Shown: in pieces, positions 1 to 9,693 of the stretch
Layout of the letters: each line of letters starts with the position of its first letter
Numbering within the stretch: the stretch's first letter is position 1
Assembly (NCBI GenBank): GCA_002381865.1
Contig: DFYO01000019.1
Span: 124,411-188,410 of the forward strand
Direction: 5' to 3'
Length of the DNA stretch: 64,000 bases
From: Clostridiales bacterium UBA4080
Lineage (GTDB): Bacteria > Bacillota > Clostridia > Lachnospirales > Vallitaleaceae
Made by a program: the position numbers and the translations under genes
The notes under the pieces: generated by a model
Told to the model about the DNA's origin: nothing
What the model saw: the letters and a program-made list of their open reading frames with translations, nothing else
Databases searched by the model: none

Positions 1-311
1 ATAATAATATTTTCTTTTGCAGTCTGTACCTCCACTAATTTATAGTGCTGATGAATCATACCAATTCCCTTTTGAATGGAATCCTTTGGTGAATTAATTT
101 TCACTTCATTTCCATGGATATAAATAGAACCGCTGTCAGGTCTGTATATACCTGACAGCATGTTCATAAGTGTGCTTTTACCTGCACCGTTTTCTCCAAG
201 CAGTGCATGAATTTCACCTTTATTCACTTCAAAATTAATATGATCATTTGCCTTAACCGTTCCAAAGGTTTTTGATATGTTTTTCATCTTAACAAAAACA
301 TTCTGATTCAT
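1..311 (-). CDS. ABC transporter ATP-binding protein, nucleoside (BMP-type) importer, partial
   Basis: The first ~103 residues of an ABC ATPase that runs off the left edge of the window. Translation from the ATG at 311 gives an N-terminal ABC domain with a Walker A motif (GENGAGKST) followed by the Q-loop region (GMIHQHYKL), the form seen in the YufO/NupO and RbsA-like sugar/nucleoside ATPases. It lies 16 bases after the BMP lipoprotein gene and is very probably its energy-coupling subunit. It would power import of purine nucleosides at the inner face of the membrane. The permeases expected next are outside the window. Confidence 0.85.
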   Translation of the reverse strand, partial: MNQNVFVKMKNISKTFGTVKANDHINFEVNKGEIHALLGENGAGKSTLMNMLSGIYRPDSGSIYIHGNEVKINSPKDSIQKGIGMIHQHYKLVEVQTAKENII

Positions 312-327
312 GGCAAACTCCTATAAA

Positions 328-1434
328 CTATTTTATTGTTCCTTCAACGCCTTTAACGAACCAGTCAAAGCTTAACATTTCCTGGTCAGTCATTTTAACG
401 CCTTCAGCTACCTTAACTTCTCCACTTTGATCATAAAGAGGTCCTTCAAAGATATACTCTGAACCGTCTAATATTGTCGCCTTAGCTGCATCCACTGCCT
501 CTTGTGCGCCTTCTGGAGCATTTGCTGTAAGTGGTGCAAGTCTAACTACATCTTCCGCCATTCCTTCCCATGAAGAATGTGACTTGAAAGTTCCATCCAT
601 TACCGCTTGTGTTTGCTCAACATAATATGGTCCCCAGTTCCAGATTGGTGCTGTCATATATGCTTTTGGAGCCATCTTACTCATATCAGTATTATATCCT
701 ATTGAAAAAGCACCTCTTTCTTCAGCTGCCTGCTGTGGTCCTGCTGTATCCTGATGTTGTGCAATAATATCTGCTCCGCCATCTAATAATGCAATTGCTG
801 CTGATTTTTCTTTTTCTGGGTCATACCAGGTAGATGTCCATGTTACTTTTACCTTTACATCAGGATTAACTGATTGCGCCCCTAATGTAAATGCATTGAT
901 ACCACGTACTACTTCAGGAATAGGAAATGCCGCAACATAACCGATTTGGTTGGATTCAGTTTTTAAGCCTGCTACAATTCCTGATAGGTATCTTGCTTGG
1001 TATATTCTTCCGAAATAATTAGCCATATTGTCTGTGCTCATATAACCTGAGCAATGGAAAAACTTTACGTCTGGGAATTCCTTGGAAATTTTTTCTACAT
1101 ATTCCATATATCCAAAGCTTGTTGCAAAAATTGCTTTTGCTCCCTGGTCAATCATATTACGAATTTCCTGCTCTACATCCTGTGTTTCAGGAACTGATTC
1201 TTTATATATAGTTTTTACTCCAAGCTCTTGCTCAAGAAATAATCTTCCTTGATCATGTGCATAAGTATAACCGCCATCTCCGATTGGTCCTACATAAATA
1301 AATCCAACAATCATGTCTTTTGCGTCAATTTTAGCTGCTTCTTGTTTTTTTGTACCGTCATCAGTTTTTGCTCCACATCCTGCCATTGCAAAAACGAGGG
1401 ACAAAACCAATAATAGTGATACGAGTTTTTTCAT
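328..1434 (-). CDS. BMP family purine nucleoside-binding lipoprotein
   Basis: Extracellular substrate-binding lipoprotein of the basic membrane protein (Med/TmpC) family, 368 residues. The N-terminus is a lipoprotein signal with lipobox FAMAGC and lipidated Cys20, followed by the BMP periplasmic-binding fold from about residue 40 to the end. Family members bind purine nucleosides and deliver them to an ABC importer. AGGAGGT lies just upstream of the ATG. It sits between xpt and the ABC ATPase on the same strand with no visible terminator, so the guanine riboswitch ahead of xpt probably controls it too. The substrate class is inferred from this context. Confidence 0.9.
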   Translation of the reverse strand: MKKLVSLLLVLSLVFAMAGCGAKTDDGTKKQEAAKIDAKDMIVGFIYVGPIGDGGYTYAHDQGRLFLEQELGVKTIYKESVPETQDVEQEIRNMIDQGAKAIFATSFGYMEYVEKISKEFPDVKFFHCSGYMSTDNMANYFGRIYQARYLSGIVAGLKTESNQIGYVAAFPIPEVVRGINAFTLGAQSVNPDVKVKVTWTSTWYDPEKEKSAAIALLDGGADIIAQHQDTAGPQQAAEERGAFSIGYNTDMSKMAPKAYMTAPIWNWGPYYVEQTQAVMDGTFKSHSSWEGMAEDVVRLAPLTANAPEGAQEAVDAAKATILDGSEYIFEGPLYDQSGEVKVAEGVKMTDQEMLSFDWFVKGVEGTIK

Positions 1435-1495
1435 CTTTTTACCTCCTGAAATTTAATTAATGTGTTTTTTCACTTAATCTGTTGATAGGTTTTGA

Positions 1496-2068
1496 TTAGT
1501 TGATAAAGGTGATTTTGCCGTGTTTAAAACGATCTACAATAACTAAGGATTCCAGGTTAACTCCTGCTTCCCTAAGCTTATTGCCTCCATTTTGAAAGCC
1601 TTTTTCAATGACTATTCCAACACCGCTTACATTAGCTTGTGCCTGCTCTACCAAGTCAATGAGTGCTAAGGCTGCTTTTCCATTTGCTAAAAAGTCATCT
1701 AGTATTAGTACGTTATCTCCCTTATGAATGTATCTTTTAGAGACTTGAATGTCGTAATATTTTTCCTTTGTAAAAGAATACACAACACTTTTGTACGTTT
1801 CTTTGTCAAGATTTCTTGACTCTGTCTTTTTTGCAAATACTACCGGAACCTTGAAATACATTGCAGCAATTGATGCTATAGCAATTCCTGAAGCTTCTAT
1901 TGTAAGTATTCTTGTGATATTTTTGTCTTTAAATCTATCATAAAATTCCTTGCCGATATCTTGAAATAATTCTATATCCAGCTGATGATTTAAAAACGAA
2001 TCTACCTTTAATACTTCCTCAGAAACAACCCTGCCTTCATCCAATATTCTTTTTTTCAAAGATTCCAT
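1496..2068 (-). CDS. xpt: Xanthine phosphoribosyltransferase
   Basis: Cytoplasmic purine salvage enzyme of 190 residues, the usual Xpt length. It converts xanthine (or guanine) plus PRPP to XMP (or GMP). The N-terminus (LDEGRVVSEEVLKVDSF) is typical of Xpt, and the PRPP-binding loop is VLILDDFLANGKA at about residues 120-132. It is the first gene of an operon with the BMP nucleoside transporter and lies directly behind a guanine-type riboswitch, which supports the assignment independently. Confidence 0.95.
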   Translation of the reverse strand: MESLKKRILDEGRVVSEEVLKVDSFLNHQLDIELFQDIGKEFYDRFKDKNITRILTIEASGIAIASIAAMYFKVPVVFAKKTESRNLDKETYKSVVYSFTKEKYYDIQVSKRYIHKGDNVLILDDFLANGKAALALIDLVEQAQANVSGVGIVIEKGFQNGGNKLREAGVNLESLVIVDRFKHGKITFIN

Positions 2069-2113
2069 TAGATTTCTCCTGTCTTAATCATTTGTCTTCC
2101 TATCTAAAAATGA

Positions 2114-2149
2114 GAATAAAAATAAAAAAACCCTGCTTGCGCAGAGTTC
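2114..2149 (-). terminator. Riboswitch expression-platform terminator
   Basis: On the minus strand CTCTGC and GCAGGG pair around a GCAA tetraloop (2131-2146), followed by a run of U. The 5' arm overlaps GAACTC (2144-2149), which is exactly complementary to GAGTTC at the end of the aptamer P1 helix (2191-2196). That gives the mutually exclusive antiterminator expected for transcription control by ligand. Confidence 0.9.
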
Positions 2150-2193
2150 CTACAACCTCAACAGCTTGAAAAGCTTAATTGACATTGTGTGAA

Positions 2194-2261
2194 CTCGTAG
2201 CCTGTAACTATTTACGGTAGTTTGTAGAAACATTTGACCCATATTGTCAAATTTATACGAG
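2194..2261 (-). promoter_or_regulatory. Purine (guanine-class) riboswitch aptamer
   Basis: A 68-nt aptamer on the minus strand. P1 is CTCGTA/TACGAG. P2 has the TTTGAC/GTCAAA stem with the conserved ATATGG loop, J2/3 is GTTTCTAC, and P3 has the conserved CCGTAAA loop. The base just before the 3' strand of P1 is C (complement of position 2200), the discriminating C74 of guanine-sensing members; adenine switches have U. It lies upstream of xpt, so guanine or xanthine should terminate transcription of the salvage/uptake operon. Confidence 0.95.
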
Positions 2262-2287
2262 CTGTAGCATTTAACTGCTACCTTTGA

Positions 2288-2316
2288 ATTTTAATATAAA
2301 TTATAAGTAAAATCAA
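2288..2316 (-). promoter_or_regulatory. Promoter of the xpt operon
   Basis: On the minus strand TTGATT (2311-2316) and TAAAAT (2288-2293) are separated by 17 bases. This places the transcript start about 20 bases before the riboswitch aptamer. Confidence 0.6.
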
Positions 2317-2468
2317 GTTTATTTTTAGAAAATCCTCAACTTATTTTATTACAATAAAGATTAATTATCTTTAAAATCAAATATTTTTTTGTAAATGCTT
2401 TGCTAATTATTAATCAAGTTTTTTGTTAAACTATTATGTAGTTTTTAAAACTATATTTAATAATATGC

Positions 2469-2497
2469 TTGTTTATTTTTTTAAATTATGATATTCT
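2469..2497 (+). promoter_or_regulatory. Promoter of the nitronate monooxygenase gene
   Basis: TTGTTT (2469-2474) and TATTCT (2492-2497) with a 17-base spacer, followed by an AAGGAG ribosome binding site before the ATG at 2544. The rest of 2317-2543 is very AT-rich; I see no gene or further structure in it. Confidence 0.5.
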
Positions 2498-2543
2498 ATT
2501 AATGTATTACTTTGATTATCAAACTATTGTAAGGAGTATGTAA

Positions 2544-3605
2544 ATGAAAATACCAGAACTTAAAATCGGAGACATCATTCTTAAGGCACCAATCATCCAA
2601 GGCGGAATGGGCGTAGGCGTTTCCCGTTCTTCACTTGCTGCAGCCGTTGCAGCAGAAGGCGGTCTAGGTGTAATATCCGGAGCGCAAATTGGCTTTGATG
2701 AGCCTGATTTTGAAACAAACACACTAGAAGCTAATATCAGGAGTCTTAAAGCACATATAAAATCTGCCAAGGAAAAAAGCAATAATGGTTTCATTGGTGT
2801 TAACCTAATGGTTGCAATGAAAAACTACGCTGAGCTTGTTAAGGCTTCAGTAGAAGCAAAGGCTGATGTAATAATATCAGGTGCAGGATTGCCACTTGAC
2901 CTTCCTAAGTTTGTTGAGAATACTAAGGTTAAAATAATACCAATTGTATCTTCATTAAAAGCTGCACGAATTATCACTACTTCTTGGAAAAAAACCTATA
3001 ATCGAGAAGCCGATGCAATTATAATAGAAGGTCCTGAGGCAGGCGGTCATCTTGGTTTTAAATTCAATGACCTTACCGAGCACACTGCTCAAGATTTAGA
3101 AACAATAACTGCCGAAATAATTGAATACTTCAAATCAATAAACTTAAATATACCAATAATAGTTGCAGGCGGAATTTATAACGGTTATGATATTGCAAAA
3201 TTTTTAAAACTGGGAGCACAAGGAGTACAGATGGCTACACGCTTTGTACCAACCTTTGAGTGCGATGCTAGCGAAGAATACAAATCAACTTATATAAAGG
3301 CACAAAAAGAGGATATAATCATTACTAAAAGTCCGGTAGGCCTTCCAGGAAGAGCAATTAGAAATGATTTTCTAAAAAATCTTGAGGAAAACGGCAAGGA
3401 AAATATCACAAAATGCTATCGCTGTTTAAACCATTGTGATCCTGCTGATACTCCCTATTGTATAACAATGGCTTTGATTAATGCAGTTAAGGGCAATGTT
3501 AATGAGGGACTGCTTTTCGTAGGAAGCAATGCGTATCGCTGTGATAAAATTGAATCAGTTAAGGATGTCATGAAATCTTTATTAAAAGAACTTCAAGAAG
3601 CATAA
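2544..3605 (+). CDS. Nitronate monooxygenase family flavoprotein
   Basis: FMN-dependent TIM-barrel enzyme of 353 residues. The N-terminal IIQGGMGVGVS and the central GPEAGGHLGF (with the conserved His) are hallmarks of the nitronate monooxygenase / 2-nitropropane dioxygenase family. The C-terminus has a cysteine cluster (CYRCLNHC then YCI), common in clostridial members and not in FabK. Family enzymes oxidise nitronates such as propionate-3-nitronate. FabK-type enoyl-ACP reductase is the main alternative but there is no fatty-acid context here. Single gene with its own promoter and terminator. Confidence 0.8.
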   Translation: MKIPELKIGDIILKAPIIQGGMGVGVSRSSLAAAVAAEGGLGVISGAQIGFDEPDFETNTLEANIRSLKAHIKSAKEKSNNGFIGVNLMVAMKNYAELVKASVEAKADVIISGAGLPLDLPKFVENTKVKIIPIVSSLKAARIITTSWKKTYNREADAIIIEGPEAGGHLGFKFNDLTEHTAQDLETITAEIIEYFKSINLNIPIIVAGGIYNGYDIAKFLKLGAQGVQMATRFVPTFECDASEEYKSTYIKAQKEDIIITKSPVGLPGRAIRNDFLKNLEENGKENITKCYRCLNHCDPADTPYCITMALINAVKGNVNEGLLFVGSNAYRCDKIESVKDVMKSLLKELQEA

Positions 3606-3621
3606 ATGCATAAATAAATAG

Positions 3622-3657
3622 AAATGGGGCTGAATCCAAATAGATTCAGCCCCATTT
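3622..3657. terminator. Bidirectional terminator
   Basis: Perfect 15-bp stem (aaatggggctgaatc and its complement) with a 6-base loop between two convergent genes. It is followed by T-rich sequence on both strands, so it can serve the flavoprotein gene and the chemoreceptor gene. Confidence 0.85.
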
Positions 3658-3694
3658 ATTTCAAAAATTCTGTTTTTAAGAGTAACTCTTCCTT

Positions 3695-5401
3695 TTATAT
3701 ATTAAATCTCTTAACCTGCTTTTCTAGATTGTTTGCTATTGCTACAAGCTCTCTCATTGAGTTTAAGACCTCTTGAATATTATTTTTCTGGCTTGCCACA
3801 CTTTTTTCTATTGAATCTGAGCTTTCATAGGTTGTCATAGCAATGCCATGTATACTATCCATACTTTTTTCAATCTCATTCTTTTTAGTTGAAAGATCCA
3901 TTATTTTCTTTTGGCTATCGTCAATCAAGCCATTAATAGCTCCTATAATATTAAATATTTCATCCATTTCTTTGGTGTTTTCTTCAAACAGACTAACTGT
4001 TGTTCTGTATTCAGAATCCATACTATCCTTTTCATTAATAATATTGTTAATCTCTATTTGTATTTCCGACATTAAATTGCCAATTTTGCCCGTTGATTGA
4101 GCAGATTGTTCTGCCAGCTTTCTTATTTCATCTGCAACAACTGAAAAGCCTTTTCCTGACTCTCCTGCTCTTGCGGCTTCTATTGCTGCATTTAATGCCA
4201 AAAGATTAGTTTGTTCGGATATCTGCATAACGATTTTTAAAATATCTCCAACATTCCCTGATACATCCATAAGCTTATTAACTGCCAACGATGTTTTATC
4301 GCTTGCATTGCTAAGTCGGTCAATGCTTTCTCTCTCTGTGTTAAGAATTTTTTTATTATCCTCAATTGTTTCATTAACGGTTGTAAGCTTATTTTTAAAA
4401 TCATCCATCGTTTCAAGAATACTTTTTATAGCCTCGAAAACATATTTGAAGCTTTCAGAGCTGCTATCTATATTTCTTATTGTATTTTCTGCATCTCTGT
4501 CTAAGATATGTGCTTTTTCTAAAAGAACTCTGATATCATCATCAACATTATCAACTTTGTTTTGTATTTTCTCTGTATTCTTTTCAAGAACCTTTGTCTG
4601 CTCAGCAATGCTTTTAATGACTTTTCTCAAAAATTCCAGCAATGCATTTGTGTTTTGTGCTAACTCTCCTATTTCATCATTTGTTTGAACCTCAAGCCTC
4701 TGGGTTAAGTCTCCATTACTTGTGGATAATTCATATACCTTTCTGTTAATCTGCAAAATAGGTCTTGTTAGCTTATCAAAAACAAATGATATAACAAAAA
4801 ATACTAAAATCAATGTTGCAATTACAAAGATAACAATATTTCTTACTATTGCCTGTAAAGCCGTTTTAATGTATCCAGCCTCAATATCTGCACCTAAGGC
4901 TCCAACTACTTCACCATTTTTATCAAAAATCGGCGAATAAGCGGATAAAAATACCCCGTATTCATCCTGATAAAGCTCATCTTCCACTCCTGCCTTGCCT
5001 TCCTTAAGTGCTGAAGCTATAGTAGCCGGCAGATTGTCAAAGCTGTCATACTCATCCCCAATTGCAGTATCACTCTCTGCATCTGAATCAATTACAAAAA
5101 GAACCTTATCTCCCTCTGCTTTTAGGGTATAAATGTATTCAAGCTCATTTTCATTAACTATTTTTGTAAAATAATCAAATAGCTTCTTATAGCTTGCTCC
5201 CTTTTCCTTTTTGTTGTAAATATCTTCGTGAATCTCTCCGTCAACATAATTAGAACCAGCCGATACAACCACCTTCAGTTTTTCCTGCAACGAACTCATA
5301 TATTGTTTTTCTATCAGATTATACACAAAAATTGAGCTCAAAACCATAATAACCAATACAAGAGCTTCTACAACAATAATATTTTTTAATTTAATACTCA
5401 T
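3695..5401 (-). CDS. Methyl-accepting chemotaxis protein
   Basis: Membrane chemoreceptor of 568 residues. TM1 is at about residues 9-29, followed by an extracellular Cache-like sensor (about 30-183), TM2 (about 186-208), HAMP (about 210-262) and a long cytoplasmic coiled coil. The signalling tip [19 protein letters not shown] marks the CheA/CheW contact region. It would sense a small extracellular ligand and control the CheA kinase. The ligand cannot be read from the sequence. No chemotaxis operon is nearby apart from the CheX-like gene 4 kb away. Confidence 0.93.
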   Translation of the reverse strand: MSIKLKNIIVVEALVLVIMVLSSIFVYNLIEKQYMSSLQEKLKVVVSAGSNYVDGEIHEDIYNKKEKGASYKKLFDYFTKIVNENELEYIYTLKAEGDKVLFVIDSDAESDTAIGDEYDSFDNLPATIASALKEGKAGVEDELYQDEYGVFLSAYSPIFDKNGEVVGALGADIEAGYIKTALQAIVRNIVIFVIATLILVFFVISFVFDKLTRPILQINRKVYELSTSNGDLTQRLEVQTNDEIGELAQNTNALLEFLRKVIKSIAEQTKVLEKNTEKIQNKVDNVDDDIRVLLEKAHILDRDAENTIRNIDSSSESFKYVFEAIKSILETMDDFKNKLTTVNETIEDNKKILNTERESIDRLSNASDKTSLAVNKLMDVSGNVGDILKIVMQISEQTNLLALNAAIEAARAGESGKGFSVVADEIRKLAEQSAQSTGKIGNLMSEIQIEINNIINEKDSMDSEYRTTVSLFEENTKEMDEIFNIIGAINGLIDDSQKKIMDLSTKKNEIEKSMDSIHGIAMTTYESSDSIEKSVASQKNNIQEVLNSMRELVAIANNLEKQVKRFNI

Positions 5402-5424
5402 TGTCTACCTCCATGAATTTATTT

Positions 5425-6177
5425 TTAGTTTAGGATAAGTCCTACAGGGCAATGATCTGAACCTTCAATCTCGGTATAAATAAGAGCATCTTTCATTTTA
5501 TCCTTTAAAGCTTGTGAAACACAAAAATAATCAATACGCCAACCGACATTGTTTTCTCTGGCTTTAAACATATATGACCACCAGGTATAAGCATCTTCTT
5601 TCTCCGGATAAAAATACCTAAAGCTATCAACAAAACCATTATCTAGCAAATAACTCATCTTTTCTCTTTCTTGATCTGAAAATCCTGCATTTTTTCTATT
5701 AGACTCGGGATTTTTTAGATCTATTTCATTATGAGCTACATTTAGATCCCCACAAAAAATTACGGGCTTTTCTTTTTCAATTTCTTTTAGATAAGAAAAA
5801 AAAGCATCCTCCCAAAGCATCCTATAATCAATTCTTGCCAATCCCCTTTGAGAATTAGGTGTGTACACAGTAATTACGTAATACTCCTCAAATTCCAAGG
5901 TTATGACCCTTCCTTCATTATCATGCTCCTCTTGTCCAATTCCATACTGAACCTTTAAGGGCTCTTTTTTTGTAAATATTGCCGTTCCAGAATACCCCTT
6001 CTTTTCTGCATAATTCCAGTACTGATGATAATTCTTTAAGTCAAGCTCAATCTGACCTGCCTGCAGCTTAGTCTCTTGCAGACACATTATATCCGGATTT
6101 TCTTTTTCAAAAAAATCCATAAAGCCTTTTTTTACACACGCTCTTATCCCATTAACATTCCAAGAAATCAGCTTCAT
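5425..6177 (-). CDS. xth: Exodeoxyribonuclease III (AP endonuclease)
   Basis: DNA repair enzyme of 250 residues, full length for the ExoA/XthA family. Diagnostic motifs run in order: SWNVNGIRA at the N-terminus, CLQETK (metal-binding Glu), CGDLNVAH (catalytic Asp/Asn), WRIDYF and the C-terminal GSDHCPV catalytic Asp-His. It cleaves at abasic sites and removes blocked 3' ends. It lies 23 bases downstream of the chemoreceptor start in a tandem minus-strand arrangement; a functional link is unlikely. Confidence 0.95.
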   Translation of the reverse strand: MKLISWNVNGIRACVKKGFMDFFEKENPDIMCLQETKLQAGQIELDLKNYHQYWNYAEKKGYSGTAIFTKKEPLKVQYGIGQEEHDNEGRVITLEFEEYYVITVYTPNSQRGLARIDYRMLWEDAFFSYLKEIEKEKPVIFCGDLNVAHNEIDLKNPESNRKNAGFSDQEREKMSYLLDNGFVDSFRYFYPEKEDAYTWWSYMFKARENNVGWRIDYFCVSQALKDKMKDALIYTEIEGSDHCPVGLILN

Positions 6178-6290
6178 AGTGTCTCCTTTAACGTCTTAAT
6201 TCTAGTTACATTTTTACAAATCATTAAGTTCATGCTTACTAAATATTATAAGGGTTTTTATATATTTCTGCAAATGCTATTCTCAAAATA

Positions 6291-6299
6291 TGTTATAAT
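6291..6299 (+). promoter_or_regulatory. Extended -10 promoter of the alcohol dehydrogenase gene
   Basis: TGTTATAAT is a consensus extended -10 element. There is no good -35 at the matching distance, as is usual for extended -10 promoters. It leaves an untranslated leader of about 100 bases. Confidence 0.55.
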
Positions 6300-6381
6300 A
6301 ATTTATATAACAGCATAACTTATACAAGCGGCTTACGACTATCTTCATTTGTTAAATAACTACAAAGGAGGTGCAGCCTTA

Positions 6382-6414
6382 TTGAGAATGAGGCTAAAAA
6401 ATTATGGACTTTGA
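6382..6414 (+). CDS. Possible 10-codon leader peptide overlapping the dehydrogenase start
   Basis: A strong ribosome binding site (AAAGGAGG, ending at 6371) is 10 bases ahead of a TTG that opens a 10-codon frame ending in TGA at 6412-6414. This frame overlaps the ATG of the alcohol dehydrogenase at 6404, whose own distance to the AGGAGG is about 32 bases. A TAA at 6395-6397 blocks any earlier in-frame dehydrogenase start. The arrangement suggests translational coupling, but such a short frame could be accidental. Confidence 0.3.
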   Translation: MRMRLKNYGL

Positions 6415-7558
6415 ATTTTCTACTTCAAACAGAATTATTTTTAAAACTAAAGGCATTCTAGAACTTGGCAACCATGCTCTTAAATTAGGAACTTACCCCT
6501 TTATCGTAACTGGAAAAAACAAAAACAGACTTAAACCTTTGCTTGCTGCATTAAAACATGTATCTATGGATTACGTTCTTTTCTCTGTTGAGGATGAACC
6601 TGATATTAATCAAATTCGTGAAGCTGTAAAACTAGCTCTAGACTCCTCATGTAATATGGTTATTGGTTTTGGAGGTGGTAGTGCCTTAGACAGTGCAAAA
6701 GCAATCGCTATACTAATGAATAATCCTGGTGATATTTTAGACTATCTTGAAATCATTGGCAAAAATCAAGAAATAAAAAGCCCGCATTTACCTTTGATTT
6801 TAATTCCAACAACCTCTGGAACAGGTTCTGAGGTCACCAAAAACTCAGTACTAACTGACACGAATACTAAAATCAAGGTAAGCCTGAGAAGTCCAATGAT
6901 GCTTGCAGATTTAGTTTTTATAGACCCTGCCTTAACCGTATCAATGCCCCCTCAAATAACCTCCAGTACAGGTTTAGATGCTCTTACTCAGGTTATTGAG
7001 CCATTTGTATCTTCTTATGCAAATCCTATCACCGATACATTTTGTCGCGAGGGTATTAAGCGCATATCTAGCTCGCTGAAAAAAGCATATCAAAACGGTA
7101 ATGATATTACAGCACGTGAAGATATGGCTTTGGGTAGCTTGTTTGGTGGGCTTGCTCTTGCTAATTCTAAGCTTGGTGCAGTTCATGGCTTTGCTGGTGT
7201 AATTGGCGGTAAATTTGGTGCACCTCACGGATTTATCTGTGCTGCTCTATTGCCTAATGTAATAAAAGTCAATATTAACGCTCTTAAATCAAGAAACCTT
7301 GAAAGCCAAGCTTTATCCCGTTATACAGAATTATCTCAAATCCTTTTAGGTAAAGAAAATGCTTTACCTGAGGATTGTCTTATTTGGCTTGAAGAATTGT
7401 ATTCTGCCCTAAAAGTAGAAGGTCTCTCCAAATATGGCATAACTCAAGACTTATTAGATGAAATAATAGAAAAATCAGCTTCCTCAAGTAGCATGAAGGG
7501 AAATCCAATAACACTTACCTATGAAGAAATGAAAGAAATATTAGTTAGCTCTTTATAG
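6404..7558 (+). CDS. Iron-containing alcohol dehydrogenase
   Basis: NAD(P)-dependent group III alcohol dehydrogenase of 384 residues. It carries the nucleotide-binding GFGGGSALDSAKA, the PTTSGTGSEVT motif, and the C-terminal metal-binding region LGAVHGFAGVIGGKFGAPHG with two His ligands. The other metal site reads GLDALTQ, with the Asp present but Gln where many family members have His (DALTH). This Gln form occurs in a recognised branch of the family, so it does not by itself imply inactivity. The substrate is unknown; aldehyde/alcohol interconversion in fermentation is the likely role. The start is fixed by an in-frame stop 9 bases upstream. Confidence 0.88.
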   Translation: MDFEFSTSNRIIFKTKGILELGNHALKLGTYPFIVTGKNKNRLKPLLAALKHVSMDYVLFSVEDEPDINQIREAVKLALDSSCNMVIGFGGGSALDSAKAIAILMNNPGDILDYLEIIGKNQEIKSPHLPLILIPTTSGTGSEVTKNSVLTDTNTKIKVSLRSPMMLADLVFIDPALTVSMPPQITSSTGLDALTQVIEPFVSSYANPITDTFCREGIKRISSSLKKAYQNGNDITAREDMALGSLFGGLALANSKLGAVHGFAGVIGGKFGAPHGFICAALLPNVIKVNINALKSRNLESQALSRYTELSQILLGKENALPEDCLIWLEELYSALKVEGLSKYGITQDLLDEIIEKSASSSSMKGNPITLTYEEMKEILVSSL

Positions 7559-7651
7559 CAATTTTGGAAATACTTAGCATATTATTTTCCACTTAATTCT
7601 TACTTGGTTATGAACCAAAATCAAATATTTCCATAGATTTCTACAAGAATA

Positions 7652-7724
7652 GCGTTCGGTGAACGCGTTTCTCTTAGAATAGGAAAGTTTGGTCTCTTGC
7701 AAGCAAGACGAACTTTCCTATTCT
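7652..7724. repeat. Tandem hairpins between adh and gapA
   Basis: A small hairpin (GCGTTC ggt GAACGC, 7652-7666) is followed by a long one whose 14-bp outer arms are 7676-7689 and 7711-7724 and whose loop contains further pairing (TTGC aa GCAA). Neither is followed by a convincing T-run on the plus strand. It may be an RNA-end structure or a decayed palindromic repeat. Confidence 0.5.
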
Positions 7725-7729
7725 ATTAA

Positions 7730-7762
7730 AAAAGCTCTTAACCAATTTGGCTAAGAGCTTTT
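7730..7762. terminator. Bidirectional terminator between adh and gapA
   Basis: Perfect 11-bp stem (aaaagctctta and complement) with an 11-base loop. On the minus strand it is followed by TTTTTT just after the gapA stop, and it can also act on the plus-strand dehydrogenase transcript. Confidence 0.8.
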
Positions 7763-7778
7763 AATAATTAACTATTAA

Positions 7779-8816
<1,038 letters not shown>

Positions 8817-8899
8817 TTACTAATTGTGTATTTATTTCAATAAGAAGGCTATGCCCTCTTAAAGCTAAGCTTTCTTTTCTGAACGCCGCTACAGTGTTA

Positions 8900-8928
8900 A
8901 TTTTATCACAAGAATCTTGTACAGTAAA
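8900..8928 (-). promoter_or_regulatory. gapA promoter with a palindrome in the spacer
   Basis: On the minus strand TTTACT (8923-8928) and TAAAAT (8900-8905) are 17 bases apart. The spacer is almost filled by the palindrome ACAAGATTCTTGT (8908-8920), a good candidate for a repressor or activator site. Confidence 0.5.
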
Positions 8929-8946
8929 TAGTTTTTCGTTAATTTA

Positions 8947-9693
8947 TTATTGTTTTTTTACTATCCAAAATCTGCATTCATCTGCAAATTCTTTTACTAT
9001 ATCGTTTTCCTGAACAATTTCATCTCTGAATATATCCTCCAGCAATAAAAGGTTATTTGCAGCTAAGCATTTTAATACTTCTTCTCTATCTGGAACATGT
9101 ATAAACATTTCTCTATCGTGAAAGCTATATATTAAATCTCCGAATTCAACAAGTCTTCTATCCTGTCTGTTTTTATTCCAAAGATATTTTTCCTGTTTCC
9201 AATACGATTCATTATCTTTTTCCTTGTCTCTGTCGTGAGTTGTAAAAATAAAAACACCGTCTTTTTTCAAAATTCTAGCTATCTCAGCCATAGACTTGAG
9301 TCTGTTAGTCTCTCCCGGAATCTGCATAATCCCGTTAAAAGCAAAAATAACAGCGTCAAAAGATTCCTCTTCAAACGCAAGGTCAGTTGCATCTCCAGTA
9401 TAAAACGGTATGTCTATTTGCTTTTGCCTGCAAATTTTTTTTGCTTCAGCAATCATATCTTCACTTAAATCAACACCGGATATATTATTATAGCCTTTCT
9501 CAACAAGTCCAAAGGCTACTCTTCCTGTTCCACAACCTAAATCCAAAATTTTGTCTGTTGCCTTTAAATATCTTTCAAATACTATTTCCTCAGATTTCCA
9601 GAGGCTTACTGCTCTGGTCGCATCCGAATACTCCTTAACAGAGTCTTCACCTGCATAAGAATGCTTAATAAAAGCTTTGTCCACTATATCCAT
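8947..9693 (-). CDS. Class I SAM-dependent methyltransferase
   Basis: Cytoplasmic methyltransferase of 248 residues with the SAM-binding motif I ILDLGCGTGRVAF at about residues 49-61, the acidic motif SGVDLSEDM and a later FDAVIFAFNG segment. The substrate cannot be told from the sequence. Its ATG overlaps the stop of the upstream CheX-like gene by one base (TAATG), so the two are translationally coupled. The partner is a chemotaxis-type protein, but this is not CheR: it lacks the CheR N-terminal domain. Confidence 0.8.
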   Translation of the reverse strand: MDIVDKAFIKHSYAGEDSVKEYSDATRAVSLWKSEEIVFERYLKATDKILDLGCGTGRVAFGLVEKGYNNISGVDLSEDMIAEAKKICRQKQIDIPFYTGDATDLAFEEESFDAVIFAFNGIMQIPGETNRLKSMAEIARILKKDGVFIFTTHDRDKEKDNESYWKQEKYLWNKNRQDRRLVEFGDLIYSFHDREMFIHVPDREEVLKCLAANNLLLLEDIFRDEIVQENDIVKEFADECRFWIVKKQ

